Assembly (NCBI GenBank): GCA_021772535.1 | Contig: JAJFLV010000047.1 | Coordinates: 1-39,091 of the forward strand | DNA: 39,091 nt | DNA from: Opitutales bacterium | GTDB taxonomy: Bacteria; Verrucomicrobiota; Verrucomicrobiia; Opitutales; UBA2987 | Reading direction: 5' to 3' | Shown here: positions 1 through 7,584 of the stretch, in pieces | How the letters are laid out: each line of letters opens with the position of its first letter | Position numbering within the stretch: the stretch's first letter is position 1 | Notes under the pieces: model-generated | What the model saw: the letters and a program-made list of their open reading frames with translations, nothing else | Told to the model about the DNA's origin: nothing | Database searches by the model: none | Made by a program: the position numbers and the translations under genes

Positions 1-313
1 TGCAGGCATTGGTCCGCCCAGCCAGGCACATATGACAATTCCCGCAGTTCAGGTAAGGTTCGACCGAACAGCGGTCGCCCACTTCGACTGTGGATACGCC
101 GGACCCAATTGCAACCACTTCAACACCGAGTTCGTGTCCGGGGATCACGGGATAGGTAAAGAAAGGCATGGTTCCCCGGAAAGCGTGGATATCGGTGCCG
201 CAAATGCCCACCCGATGCACCCTCACCTGGGCCTCTCCTTTGGCTGGTGGAAGCGGCTCCGATGTTTGGCCGAAGGAAACCCGGCCCGGTTCTTCCAGTA
301 TAATGGTGTTCAT
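1..313 (-). CDS. Zinc-dependent alcohol dehydrogenase (MDR family), 3' part missing
   Basis: Only the first 104 residues lie in the window; the gene runs off the left edge. The N-terminal GroES-like domain of medium-chain dehydrogenases is clear. Catalytic zinc ligand Cys38 lies in GICGTDIH, GHE follows at residues 59-61, and the structural-zinc cysteines are C90, C93, C96 and C104 (CGNCHMC...C). This family oxidises alcohols or polyols with NAD(P) in the cytoplasm, but the substrate cannot be told without the C-terminal half. It starts 8 bp after the lgt stop on the same strand, so it may be co-transcribed with lgt. No strong Shine-Dalgarno precedes the ATG. Confidence 0.88.
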   Translation of the reverse strand, partial: MNTIILEEPGRVSFGQTSEPLPPAKGEAQVRVHRVGICGTDIHAFRGTMPFFTYPVIPGHELGVEVVAIGSGVSTVEVGDRCSVEPYLNCGNCHMCLAGRTNAC

Positions 314-321
314 GTGGCAGT

Positions 322-1164
322 TCAGTTTAGGGTTTTTCCCGCCAGTTGCCGGGCCCAAAAAATCATGGCAATTCCCCCAACCGCAAGGAAAAGTGAGTAA
401 AAGATCCCGCGGCTGAGGCCCAATATAAGCGAAGCATCCGGTTCGCGAAAGGTTTCCCCAAGAATACGAACGAGGGCGTAGGCCAGAAACAACTCTCCGC
501 ATAGCTGTCCTTCGGCCCTCTTTTCCGGCTTTCCGGTCCAGAATCGAATTTGGGTGTAAAGGCACAGCAAAAGACCTTCCAGCGCGGCTTCATAAAGCTG
601 GGAAGGATGCCTTGGGCTTAGCGGCAAAGGGTTTGAGGGTGAGGGAAAAATGACCGCCCAGGGGACATCCGTTACTTTGCCCCAAAGCTCTCCATTGATG
701 AAATTGGCGATGCGCCCCAGAAAAATCCCGGGCAGCGGCAGAGTGCAAAAAATATCCGCAGTTTTCAAAAAGGGCGTTCGAGTCCGACGAGTAAACCATA
801 ATCCGGCCAGTAGACAACCAACGAATCCGCCATGACTGGCCATGCCGCCTTCCCAAATCCGAAAGACAATGAGAGGATTGCGAAAAAAACTGTGAAGGTC
901 GTAAAGGAGCATGTAGCCCAGCCTGCCGCCCAATACAACCCCGATAAAAATCGCCCAAAAGGCGGTCGCGCGTTGATCGGCATCCCACGGGGAGCGTCCT
1001 TTTTTGTAGTAATAAGCAAGGAGCCAGTAAGCCGCCAAAAAACCAAGCACATACGCAAGACCGTACCAGCGAATGCCGAAGTTTTCGCTGAACTGAATGA
1101 TGAAGGGGCTCAGGTCGTGTACCCAGAATTCCGATGGCTGGTTGTTGGGCGTCTGTGCAAACAT
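322..1164 (-). CDS. lgt: Prolipoprotein diacylglyceryl transferase
   Basis: Lgt moves diacylglycerol from phosphatidylglycerol to the lipobox cysteine of prolipoproteins in the inner membrane, the first step of lipoprotein maturation. The 280-residue length is normal. Several hydrophobic segments are present, with the family motifs GRLGYMLLYD, WEGGMASHGG, the signature GRIANFINGELWG and RHPSQLYEA. The AGGT before the ATG is a modest ribosome site. It lies 52 bp after the CBS-domain gene and just before the alcohol dehydrogenase, all on the minus strand. No missing key residue was seen. Confidence 0.96.
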   Translation of the reverse strand: MFAQTPNNQPSEFWVHDLSPFIIQFSENFGIRWYGLAYVLGFLAAYWLLAYYYKKGRSPWDADQRATAFWAIFIGVVLGGRLGYMLLYDLHSFFRNPLIVFRIWEGGMASHGGFVGCLLAGLWFTRRTRTPFLKTADIFCTLPLPGIFLGRIANFINGELWGKVTDVPWAVIFPSPSNPLPLSPRHPSQLYEAALEGLLLCLYTQIRFWTGKPEKRAEGQLCGELFLAYALVRILGETFREPDASLILGLSRGIFYSLFLAVGGIAMIFWARQLAGKTLN

Positions 1165-1216
1165 ACCTGTTTTTTCTCAATCCAGACGGCAGGAATTCAT
1201 CTTAATCTCTTATCAA

Positions 1217-2314
1217 TCAGGAACTTCTGGAATGAGTTTTAGTCTCAATTGAAGATGGGTCCGCTCCTTCGGGCATGGGGGTCTCCTCGACAGCTTGCTC
1301 CTGCGCGCGGGTGCGGGCCAGCTCCCGCATGTCCACGGCGAGGTCAGTGTCTTCATAGATTTCCTTGCCCAGGATGTGTTCCATAATGTCTTCCATGGTA
1401 ACGACTCCGGAGGTCGCCCCAAATTCATCCACCACAATGGCGCATTGCTGGTGGGCTTTCAGAAATTGCTGTAATGCATCGGCCGCAGTGGCAGTTTCGG
1501 GCACAAATATGGCATCAGTAATCATTTCTGAAACATGTTTTTCATCTTCGTCATTGGCCCGCGCCTCAAGGAGATCCCGCCGCCGGATCAACCCGACAAT
1601 GTTGTCGATATTATCTTTGAAAACCGGCATCCGGCCAAAAAAGAGAATTCCGGTTTCTTTAAATACCTCATCCACCGTCAAATGGGACTCGAGGGCTTGA
1701 ACCACCGTTCGAGGCGTCATGATTTCATGGACTTGCACATCGTCCAGACTGAGGGCATTCAAGATCATGTCCCGTTCACTGGTCGAGAGGGTCCCTTCCT
1801 CGGCGTGTTTCTCGGCCAGAAGCTTGATTTCCTCCTCTTCCTCTTTTTCTTCTTCCATGCTCTCTTGGTCGACCATATATCGAATCGAGTGCATGGCCAA
1901 ATAGGATAAAGGATACATGGACCAGCGGACGAGTTGTAAAGGGTAAACGAGGTAGGGCAAAAGCGGTTTGCGGTAGATGAGCCCGATATTTTTGGGAAGG
2001 ATTTCGGAAAGAATTAAAATAGCCAAGACCATGACGAAAGTGATGAGTCCCACCAGGTTGCCGGCCACCCGCGTGGCCACCGTGGCCACCCACATGGCGC
2101 CGAGGGTATGAGCGATGGTATTGAGGGTCAGGATGGCCGAACTGGTCAACTCGATGTCCAGCTTGAACTCCTCCAACAAAAGCCCCCGCCTGGGTTTACT
2201 TTTTTTGAGGGATTCTATTTCGGCGGTGGTAGCGCTGAGAATAAAAGCTTCCAGCAGAGAACAAACCCCGGATACCAGAAGCGTGAGGCAAATGGGAAGT
2301 ATAAGCGCTGTCAT
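1217..2314 (-). CDS. CNNM/CorC-like membrane protein with paired CBS domains
   Basis: About 365 residues. The N-terminal half (about 1-190) is a DUF21/CNNM transmembrane domain starting with the hydrophobic MTALILPICLTLL. A highly acidic linker with a run of Glu follows, then two CBS domains (about 200-330; MTPRTVVQALE and IVVDEFGATSGVVTMEDIME are typical). Family members are linked to magnesium or other divalent cation homeostasis and were once called hemolysins. The protein ends soon after the CBS pair, so the usual C-terminal CorC/HlyC transporter-associated domain is absent. The frame stays open to an ATG at 2368, but I chose 2314 because the membrane domain begins there. Neither start has a clear ribosome site. 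Confidence 0.85.
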   Translation of the reverse strand: MTALILPICLTLLVSGVCSLLEAFILSATTAEIESLKKSKPRRGLLLEEFKLDIELTSSAILTLNTIAHTLGAMWVATVATRVAGNLVGLITFVMVLAILILSEILPKNIGLIYRKPLLPYLVYPLQLVRWSMYPLSYLAMHSIRYMVDQESMEEEKEEEEEIKLLAEKHAEEGTLSTSERDMILNALSLDDVQVHEIMTPRTVVQALESHLTVDEVFKETGILFFGRMPVFKDNIDNIVGLIRRRDLLEARANDEDEKHVSEMITDAIFVPETATAADALQQFLKAHQQCAIVVDEFGATSGVVTMEDIMEHILGKEIYEDTDLAVDMRELARTRAQEQAVEETPMPEGADPSSIETKTHSRSS

Positions 2315-2468
2315 GAGGGCGGGCTGCCGATTGGGTTTAGGGGGCAGCCCGTAGGAACAGCGAAGCATTTTCGGCTTTCGAGTTCAAGAAATTCTTTTTG
2401 CGCATAGTGCTTTGCCGCCAAATTCATGGCTCGTCCCTCCCTGCCAGAGCCGGCACATTAGGAAAAGA

Positions 2469-2498
2469 TTTACAAAGGGACCTAAATGTAATTTTAAT
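2469..2498 (+). promoter_or_regulatory. Candidate sigma-70 promoter for gcvTH
   Basis: TTTACA at 2469-2474 and TTTAAT at 2493-2498 are separated by 18 bp and lie 25 bp upstream of the gcvT start. Each box matches five of six consensus bases. I looked for a glycine riboswitch in 2369-2523 and saw no convincing aptamer. Confidence 0.4.
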
Positions 2499-2523
2499 GG
2501 ATACAGTCTAAGCGAAACTTATC

Positions 2524-3612
2524 ATGAATCCTTGCAAGCGAACTGCCCTTTACGATTTCCACATGGAACATGGCGCCCGGTTGGTGGAATTCGCGGGGTG
2601 GGAAATGCCAGTGCAATACAAAGGCATTCTTGAAGAACATAGAATGACGCGCAAATTCGCCGGGCTCTTCGATGTCAGCCACATGGGAGAGTTCAATGTA
2701 ACCGGGCCGATGGCGGAGAAGTTTTTAAACTACCTGGTAACCAACGATGTTTCGAAATTGAAAGACCGACGGGCTCAATACACCGTCATGTGCAATGATA
2801 GGGGCGGTGTGGTGGACGACCTTCTCATTTACCGGTTCAAGCAAGATTCCTACATGTTGTGCATAAACGCCGGTAATACGGAAACCGATTACCAGTGGAT
2901 CCGGGAAAAAGCAGGATCCTTCAATTGTGAGGTTGAAAACGTTTCCGCTGATTACACTCAACTGGCGGTGCAAGGCCCGATGGCGTTGGCGTCGGTGGCT
3001 CCGTTAACGGTTGTCAAGCTGGAGGAATTGCCTCGGTTTTCATTCATCGAGGCTGTCGTGTCAGGTGCTCCGGCCATAATCAGCCGCACCGGCTATACGG
3101 GTGAGGATGGGGTGGAAATTTACTGTCCTTGGGATGTCGGCACCACCATTGCCCGCAGCATTCTTGATGCCGGAAAATTCCTCGGCATCGGCCCTTGTGG
3201 GCTGGGCGCCCGCGACAGCCTGCGGCTGGAAGCCGGTTTCTCCCTCTATGGGCATGAAATTACAGAGACCATCTCACCCCTGGAAGCAGGCTTGGGTTGG
3301 GTAGTTAAGTTAGACAAGGAAGGCGATTTTATCGGTAAGGAGGCCCTTCGTGCGGAAAAGGCCGAGGGGCGTAACCGGCGTATCATATTTTTTCACCTGG
3401 ACAGCCGCCGCATCGCCCGTCAGGGAACTCCGGTTCTCTTCTGCGATAACAAAGTAGGAGAGGTCGTTTCGGGCAGTTTTTCACCCATGCTGAACCAGCC
3501 CATAGGGTCGGCTCTGGTATCACTGGATGGCACGGATTTGAATAATCTCGAAGTGGAATTACGGAACCAGGTTATCCCTCTGAAAGTGAAGAAACCGCCA
3601 CTGCACAAATAA
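2524..3612 (+). CDS. gcvT: Glycine cleavage system T protein (aminomethyltransferase)
   Basis: GcvT releases ammonia from the aminomethyl group on lipoylated GcvH and passes the methylene carbon to tetrahydrofolate. The 362-residue length is standard. Recognisable stretches are FAGWEMPVQY, GLFDVSHMGE, RAQYTVMCNDRGGVVDDL, SRTGYTGEDGVEIY, GLGARDSLRLEAGFSLYGHE and the C-terminal beta-barrel domain. gcvH follows after 22 bp, so the two are almost certainly one transcript. gcvP, the decarboxylase that usually completes the cluster, is not adjacent. Confidence 0.97.
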   Translation: MNPCKRTALYDFHMEHGARLVEFAGWEMPVQYKGILEEHRMTRKFAGLFDVSHMGEFNVTGPMAEKFLNYLVTNDVSKLKDRRAQYTVMCNDRGGVVDDLLIYRFKQDSYMLCINAGNTETDYQWIREKAGSFNCEVENVSADYTQLAVQGPMALASVAPLTVVKLEELPRFSFIEAVVSGAPAIISRTGYTGEDGVEIYCPWDVGTTIARSILDAGKFLGIGPCGLGARDSLRLEAGFSLYGHEITETISPLEAGLGWVVKLDKEGDFIGKEALRAEKAEGRNRRIIFFHLDSRRIARQGTPVLFCDNKVGEVVSGSFSPMLNQPIGSALVSLDGTDLNNLEVELRNQVIPLKVKKPPLHK

Positions 3613-3634
3613 AATACAGGATCAAGTTTCCATT

Positions 3635-4012
3635 ATGAACAAGATACCAAATGATTTGCTCTATACGAAAGAACACGAATGGGTTCGGTTCGTCGACGGC
3701 GTGGCCACTATGGGCATCACCGATCACGCCCAGCAAAGCCTGGGAGACGTCACTTTTGTAGAGCTTCCGCAAGCGGGGGATACCTTCGGCAGTGGCGATA
3801 CCTTCGGGGTGGTCGAGTCGGTCAAGGCCGCCTCTGATCTTTTCATGCCCCTAGGCGGGGAGATTGTTGAAGTAAACGAGGCGTTGGAGGATGCCCCGGA
3901 ACTGGTCAATGAAGACCCCTATGGCCGGGCCTGGATGATCAAGGTGCGAGTTGACGACCCGGACGAAGCCCAATCCCTCCTTGCTCCCACAAGTTACGCG
4001 GAAATTCTTTAA
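3635..4012 (+). CDS. gcvH: Glycine cleavage system H protein
   Basis: GcvH is the lipoyl carrier that shuttles the aminomethyl intermediate between the P, T and L proteins. The 125-residue length is normal. The motif HEWVRFVDG, the segment GDVTFVELP and the lipoylated lysine K64 in VESVKAASDL are all present. It is cotranscribed with gcvT. Downstream there is no gcvP; a toxin-antitoxin pair starts 52 bp later. Confidence 0.97.
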   Translation: MNKIPNDLLYTKEHEWVRFVDGVATMGITDHAQQSLGDVTFVELPQAGDTFGSGDTFGVVESVKAASDLFMPLGGEIVEVNEALEDAPELVNEDPYGRAWMIKVRVDDPDEAQSLLAPTSYAEIL

Positions 4013-4029
4013 GGAGAATTTTTAAAGGT

Positions 4030-4067
4030 TTGACATTGCACATTATGCACATAATCTGTGCATAATG
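4030..4067 (+). promoter_or_regulatory. Toxin-antitoxin promoter with palindromic operator over the start codon
   Basis: A consensus -35 TTGACA sits at 4030-4035. An exact inverted repeat follows: CATTATGCACA (4041-4051), a 5-bp spacer, then TGTGCATAATG (4057-4067). The last three bases of the right arm are the antitoxin ATG. Possible -10 boxes (CATAAT 4050-4055 or TAATCT 4052-4057) put the transcription start within a few bases of the ATG, so the mRNA would be leaderless; no Shine-Dalgarno is present. An RHH antitoxin bound here would block the promoter directly. Confidence 0.7.
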
Positions 4068-4295
4068 AAAAACCTTACTTTACGTGTAGAAGGAACAACC
4101 CTGGATACTGCGCGTAGAATCGCGGCCGAGCGGTCGACTTCGGTCAATGCTCTGGTACGAGGGTATCTGGAAGACCTGGCCCTTAATGAGGACCGGCGCA
4201 GGAAGGCGCGGCATGAATTGCTGAAACTGTGCCGCGAATCGAAAGCCAAAATGGGAACAAAAACCTGGACCCGCGACCAGCTCCATGACCGCTGA
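4065..4295 (+). CDS. Ribbon-helix-helix antitoxin (VapB-like)
   Basis: A 76-residue basic protein. Residues 1-40 (start MKNLTLRVEGTTLDTARR, then STSVNALVRGYLED) fit a strand plus two helices of a ribbon-helix-helix DNA-binding domain. The charged C-terminal part would wrap the toxin. Such antitoxins neutralise a partner PIN RNase and repress their own operon. It overlaps the toxin gene by 11 bp, the normal arrangement for translational coupling. The start codon lies inside the palindromic operator. The exact antitoxin family is not certain from sequence alone. Confidence 0.85.
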   Translation: MKNLTLRVEGTTLDTARRIAAERSTSVNALVRGYLEDLALNEDRRRKARHELLKLCRESKAKMGTKTWTRDQLHDR

Positions 4296-4701
4296 CTGCC
4301 TGCTTGATGCCAACGTGCTGGTTTACGCAGTCGATTCGTCACCAGAAAACGCGTCTAAACAAGCCGCCGCGCAACGCCTCCTGGCAGGAGCCGACTTCGG
4401 CTTGTCCGCGCAAGTCTTACAGGAGTTTTATGTCACGGCGACTCGTAAACTGCCGACCCCGCTGTCTCCCAAAGAAGCGGCCGAATTCCTCGAACACCTG
4501 AGCGCTTTTCCCATTGTCCTGACGGACTACGGACTGATAACCGAAGGCATCCGCAATTCCATAAAATACCAGATGTCCTATTGGGACGGAACGGTTCTGG
4601 CGGCGGCCGAAAGGCTCAAAGCCCGGGTGCTCTATTCGGAGGATTTGAACGACGGCCAGATTTACGGAACGCTACAGGTGATCAATCCGTTCGCCGGGTA
4701 G
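4285..4701 (+). CDS. PIN-domain ribonuclease toxin (VapC-like)
   Basis: A 138-residue protein. The four acidic residues expected for a PIN active site are present: D8 (in LLDANVLVY), E47 (QEFYV), D101 (YWDG) and D120 (YSED). VapC-type toxins are Mg-dependent RNases that cleave tRNA or rRNA and stop growth when the antitoxin is lost; the target of this one is unknown. It is translationally coupled to the antitoxin. Its stop lies 14 bp before a MITE-like element, so the pair and the element together form an accessory insert between gcvH and the bat operon. Confidence 0.88.
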   Translation: MTADCLLDANVLVYAVDSSPENASKQAAAQRLLAGADFGLSAQVLQEFYVTATRKLPTPLSPKEAAEFLEHLSAFPIVLTDYGLITEGIRNSIKYQMSYWDGTVLAAAERLKARVLYSEDLNDGQIYGTLQVINPFAG

Positions 4702-4715
4702 GTTGCGTTATTTTC

Positions 4716-4993
4716 TAGAACCTATCTCAAATTCGATGATGTTGATGCAGAGAGCAGTTATGCGTTTTGAGCAAGGCGCGGCGGGGCTTGCCGGGCTGGC
4801 AGCCCGGCTGCCCCGCCGGAACGCCGCTCAAACACATAACTGCCTCTGTCCAAAGGATTTGTGCGGCACGGTAGCACCTGCGGCGTTGGTTTGCGCCCGA
4901 GGGGCTTTTAGCCCATCCGGGCACAAAGCCGCCTGGCATCTGCCGCCGTGGCGCTACAAACATCATTCATCTGCGATTTTGAGATAGGTTCTA
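4716..4993. mobile_element. MITE-like element, long copy (278 bp)
   Basis: The ends are terminal inverted repeats: TAGAACCTATCTCAAA at 4716-4731 and its exact complement at 4978-4993. The outermost TA at each side may be a target duplication, as in TA-targeting transposons. The left 48 bases match the 73-bp copy at 34444-34516 with one difference, and the right 25 or so bases also match. The interior holds nested GC-rich inverted repeats and no credible gene; a 94-codon open frame inside it is a chance one. It sits between the convergent stops of the PIN toxin (4701) and batE (4997). A transposase in trans would be needed; none is in the window. Confidence 0.8.
4748..4848. repeat. Long imperfect palindrome inside the MITE
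   Basis: A nearly complete inverted repeat of about 100 bp. CAGAG, GCAGTTATG, TTTGAGC, GGCGGGG (4780-4786) and CCGGGCTG in the left half each have their complement, in order, in the right half (for example CCCCGCC at 4811-4817 and CTCTG at 4844-4848). As RNA it would fold into one very stable hairpin. The short MITE copy lacks it. Confidence 0.75.
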
Positions 4994-4996
4994 ATC

Positions 4997-5758
4997 CTAT
5001 TCCCAAATTCGCCCGACTTCGGTGGAGAGGATCCAGCCGGATTTGTCGTTTTGGTTGTCGATGAATATGTAGGATTGGTGCTCTTTCTGGATCGTTATAA
5101 TTTCACCGGCCTGGAGGTAGCCGTATTCATTGCTTTGGGGCGAAGGGGCCACCCGAAGGGGAGTGTCGTTCTGCAAAATAACGCCGTCTTGACTAATTTG
5201 ATGATACCCGTAAAGGGCCACCGCGGAAGTTGAGGTGACACCCAACGCCGCCACTAACAGCAATCTTGATAATGCCCTCTGTCCCCCATAAAGGCGGGGT
5301 AAAAGAATCAAGGCGAGGGATATCCAGAAGCCGCCTAGAGCGATCCAGCCCCAGTAATTTACGGATAGCTTTTTACCCAGACGAGTGACTAAACCATTGG
5401 TAGGAGCGGCAAGCTCAGCCGCCTCGCGGACGAAGTTCAGGTTGGCCGCCGCATCCGGGTTGGCCGGTTCCAGGACAAGCGATTTTTCATAATGCAAAAC
5501 AGCCCGGCCGATTTCGTCGGTTTCATGGTATGCGTTAGCCAGATTGTAATGCAGCGGGGCCGATTCGGCAATTTGCAGGCACTGCTGGTAGTAATCGATG
5601 GCGGAGGCAAAGTCTTGTTGGCTGTATGCCTCGTTGCCTTTATTGAATAACTGGTCCGGTCCAGGCAATGAATATGCGATGGAATGTCCAATACCGAATA
5701 GGGCAAAAACGGTAAAAATAAGCTTCACCAATGGACCGGGTTGAGAGAGTAGTTTCAT
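4997..5758 (-). CDS. batE: BatE-like TPR protein with C-terminal SH3-like domain
   Basis: A 253-residue last gene of the bat operon. A signal or anchor segment (about 10-30) is followed by tetratricopeptide repeats (about 35-110; LFNKGNEAYSQQDFASAIDY, LHYNLANAYHE), two hydrophobic segments (about 135-185) and an SH3-like end (about 195-253; GEIITIQKEHQSYIFI). Bat proteins form an envelope complex whose biochemical role is unsettled; they were named for aerotolerance in Bacteroides. It overlaps batD by 4 bp (ATGA). The assignment rests mainly on gene order plus the TPR architecture. Confidence 0.8.
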   Translation of the reverse strand: MKLLSQPGPLVKLIFTVFALFGIGHSIAYSLPGPDQLFNKGNEAYSQQDFASAIDYYQQCLQIAESAPLHYNLANAYHETDEIGRAVLHYEKSLVLEPANPDAAANLNFVREAAELAAPTNGLVTRLGKKLSVNYWGWIALGGFWISLALILLPRLYGGQRALSRLLLVAALGVTSTSAVALYGYHQISQDGVILQNDTPLRVAPSPQSNEYGYLQAGEIITIQKEHQSYIFIDNQNDKSGWILSTEVGRIWE

Positions 5759-7584
5759 TTCAAATTGGCCAAATGAGTAACAAGCCGTGAAAGCGATTTT
5801 TCCCTTTCCTTAAGCGAGGGAGAGTCCGTGGAGGCGCCGGCAAATTTCAGAGCGTCGGCGGTTTGGAAAAAGTTTTCCACCTCCTCCATTAATTCGCCGC
5901 CAGCTTCTTTTGATTCCAGGAAGCTGAGGATTTCACTTTGCGTGAGGGTATCGGCGCGTTGCTTGAAGTGGCGGCTGAGGCTTTCCTGGATGGACCTCTG
6001 GGCGGCGGCAAAGAATTCCTCAGCATCGCCCTTGGAAGCGGCTTTTTTGGCCTTCAGGAGCCACTTGCGCATTGCTTTCTCCGCCTGTAAATTGCGGGCG
6101 TAAAAAAAATCCTCACGCAGGCGAAGCTGTCTTTTACGGACAAAAATAATACCCGACAAAAGAATAAGAGGGGCCGCCTGCCAGGCTAAAAACCGTGGTG
6201 AGAGGAAGACCGGGCGAAGGGAGGCAACCCATGCTCCGGGAAACAGCTTCATGGGAAGAAGTGTTTGTTCCCGGGGCCGCTGAGTTGCGCCATTAGCCGC
6301 TGGGGCGATAGCGGTAAAGGTGGCCGTTCCGATTGGCGCGGGATTTACGGTCACGGTAACGGCGGGCAGCGAAATTTCAGAATAGGTCCCGAGTTCAGGG
6401 TCAAAATAACTGAATTCGATTTCTGGAGTATGCTCGATATCTTCATGTTGCGGGATCAAGACATATTCAAAAGATTTCGAACCCTTGAAATTGAGTGAGT
6501 CCCTGGGGGTGAACTCAGTCTTTGGAGTGTACGTCTTCCAGCTTTGTCCAACATTCATCTCAGGTGGCTGAATGCGCTCGAAATTACCCTGGCCTTCCAC
6601 TTCCAGAGTCAGCGTGAGGGGATCCCCGGCATTCATTTCCAGGGCCGAAATATTCTGGGTTGCTTTGAATTTTCCAATCGCGCCGGAAAAACTGGCCGGT
6701 TTGCCTTCTTCCGGCAAGGGCGAGATCTGGAGTGTAATCTCCCTCGTGGTCAGGTTCAGTTGCTGCCGTTGATTGCGGAAACTAAAAAAATCGTCATTGA
6801 AAAACCGGTCAAAAATATCGTTGCGGGAGGACCTTGACTGTTGGTTGCTGCGGGGAACGGCGATTTCGACAACCATTTGGTACTCGATGGATTGAGGTCC
6901 CGATTTGAGGGGAATAAAGCTGACTGGCCAAGCGATCTTGTTGTAGTTGAGGTCATTGACCCGTTCCCCGCTCTGGACACCTTTCTCATTCATTCCGCCT
7001 TTAGCAAAAGCATCCCCGATTTGAGTGGGCTGGTTATAACGGGCATCGGGGAAAGCCGTCAGCACATAAAGATTGAGGGCGCACCGGGCCACTTGACCGA
7101 CATAGATCGGCGATTCCGGACAGACCAGTTTGAGAAAGGAAATTTCGTCCAGAGAGACCTGGGATTTCCCGTCAGGCGGGAGGACGGTGAGGGTAGCCTC
7201 CGGCACTCTAAAATTTTCCCCCTCCAGTTTAAGGGTAAAAGCCGGTACCTTGTAAGTCCCGGAGGCCTTGACGGAAGCGCGGAAGATAAAGGAAGTTTGG
7301 ACCAGAGTTTTAAATTTCCCGTTTACAAATGTGCTCTGCATACTTTGGGAAGGACCCAGGAAAACCAATTCCAGTCCGGCCGGAGCAGGGGGCTTGAACC
7401 TGGCGCTGGATTTTACCTCCAGAGTGACCATATATTGACTGCTTTGGCCCAGTGTAATGCTGGCAGGATTGAACTGACTGATCGATTTTGATTTTTGCGC
7501 CTCCGCTTCGAGGCAATAGACCAGGAATAATCCTCCCAGGAATAAAAGGCGGACTAACATGTTTATTTTTAGGGGCTTCATCAC
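5755..7584 (-). CDS. batD: BatD family protein
   Basis: A 609-residue envelope protein. A signal peptide (about 1-30) leads into repeated beta-rich domains, with features such as SISQFNPASITLGQSSQYMV near the start. A transmembrane segment lies at about 470-490 (APLILLSGIIFV) and a cytoplasmic helical tail follows. This matches the BatD/oxygen-tolerance family in size and layout. The start is fixed by an ATGA overlap with the upstream gene. The periplasmic part probably interacts with the VWA proteins BatA and BatB; that is an inference from the operon. Confidence 0.88.
   Translation of the reverse strand: MMKPLKINMLVRLLFLGGLFLVYCLEAEAQKSKSISQFNPASITLGQSSQYMVTLEVKSSARFKPPAPAGLELVFLGPSQSMQSTFVNGKFKTLVQTSFIFRASVKASGTYKVPAFTLKLEGENFRVPEATLTVLPPDGKSQVSLDEISFLKLVCPESPIYVGQVARCALNLYVLTAFPDARYNQPTQIGDAFAKGGMNEKGVQSGERVNDLNYNKIAWPVSFIPLKSGPQSIEYQMVVEIAVPRSNQQSRSSRNDIFDRFFNDDFFSFRNQRQQLNLTTREITLQISPLPEEGKPASFSGAIGKFKATQNISALEMNAGDPLTLTLEVEGQGNFERIQPPEMNVGQSWKTYTPKTEFTPRDSLNFKGSKSFEYVLIPQHEDIEHTPEIEFSYFDPELGTYSEISLPAVTVTVNPAPIGTATFTAIAPAANGATQRPREQTLLPMKLFPGAWVASLRPVFLSPRFLAWQAAPLILLSGIIFVRKRQLRLREDFFYARNLQAEKAMRKWLLKAKKAASKGDAEEFFAAAQRSIQESLSRHFKQRADTLTQSEILSFLESKEAGGELMEEVENFFQTADALKFAGASTDSPSLKEREKSLSRLVTHLANLK

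Noticed and set aside
2369-2523. Glycine riboswitch upstream of gcvT
   Set aside because: No paired aptamer arms or conserved riboswitch bases could be made out; a plain promoter explains the region.
4703-4987. 94-codon open frame on the plus strand
   Set aside because: It lies wholly inside the MITE and follows its palindromes; the translation has no protein-like pattern.
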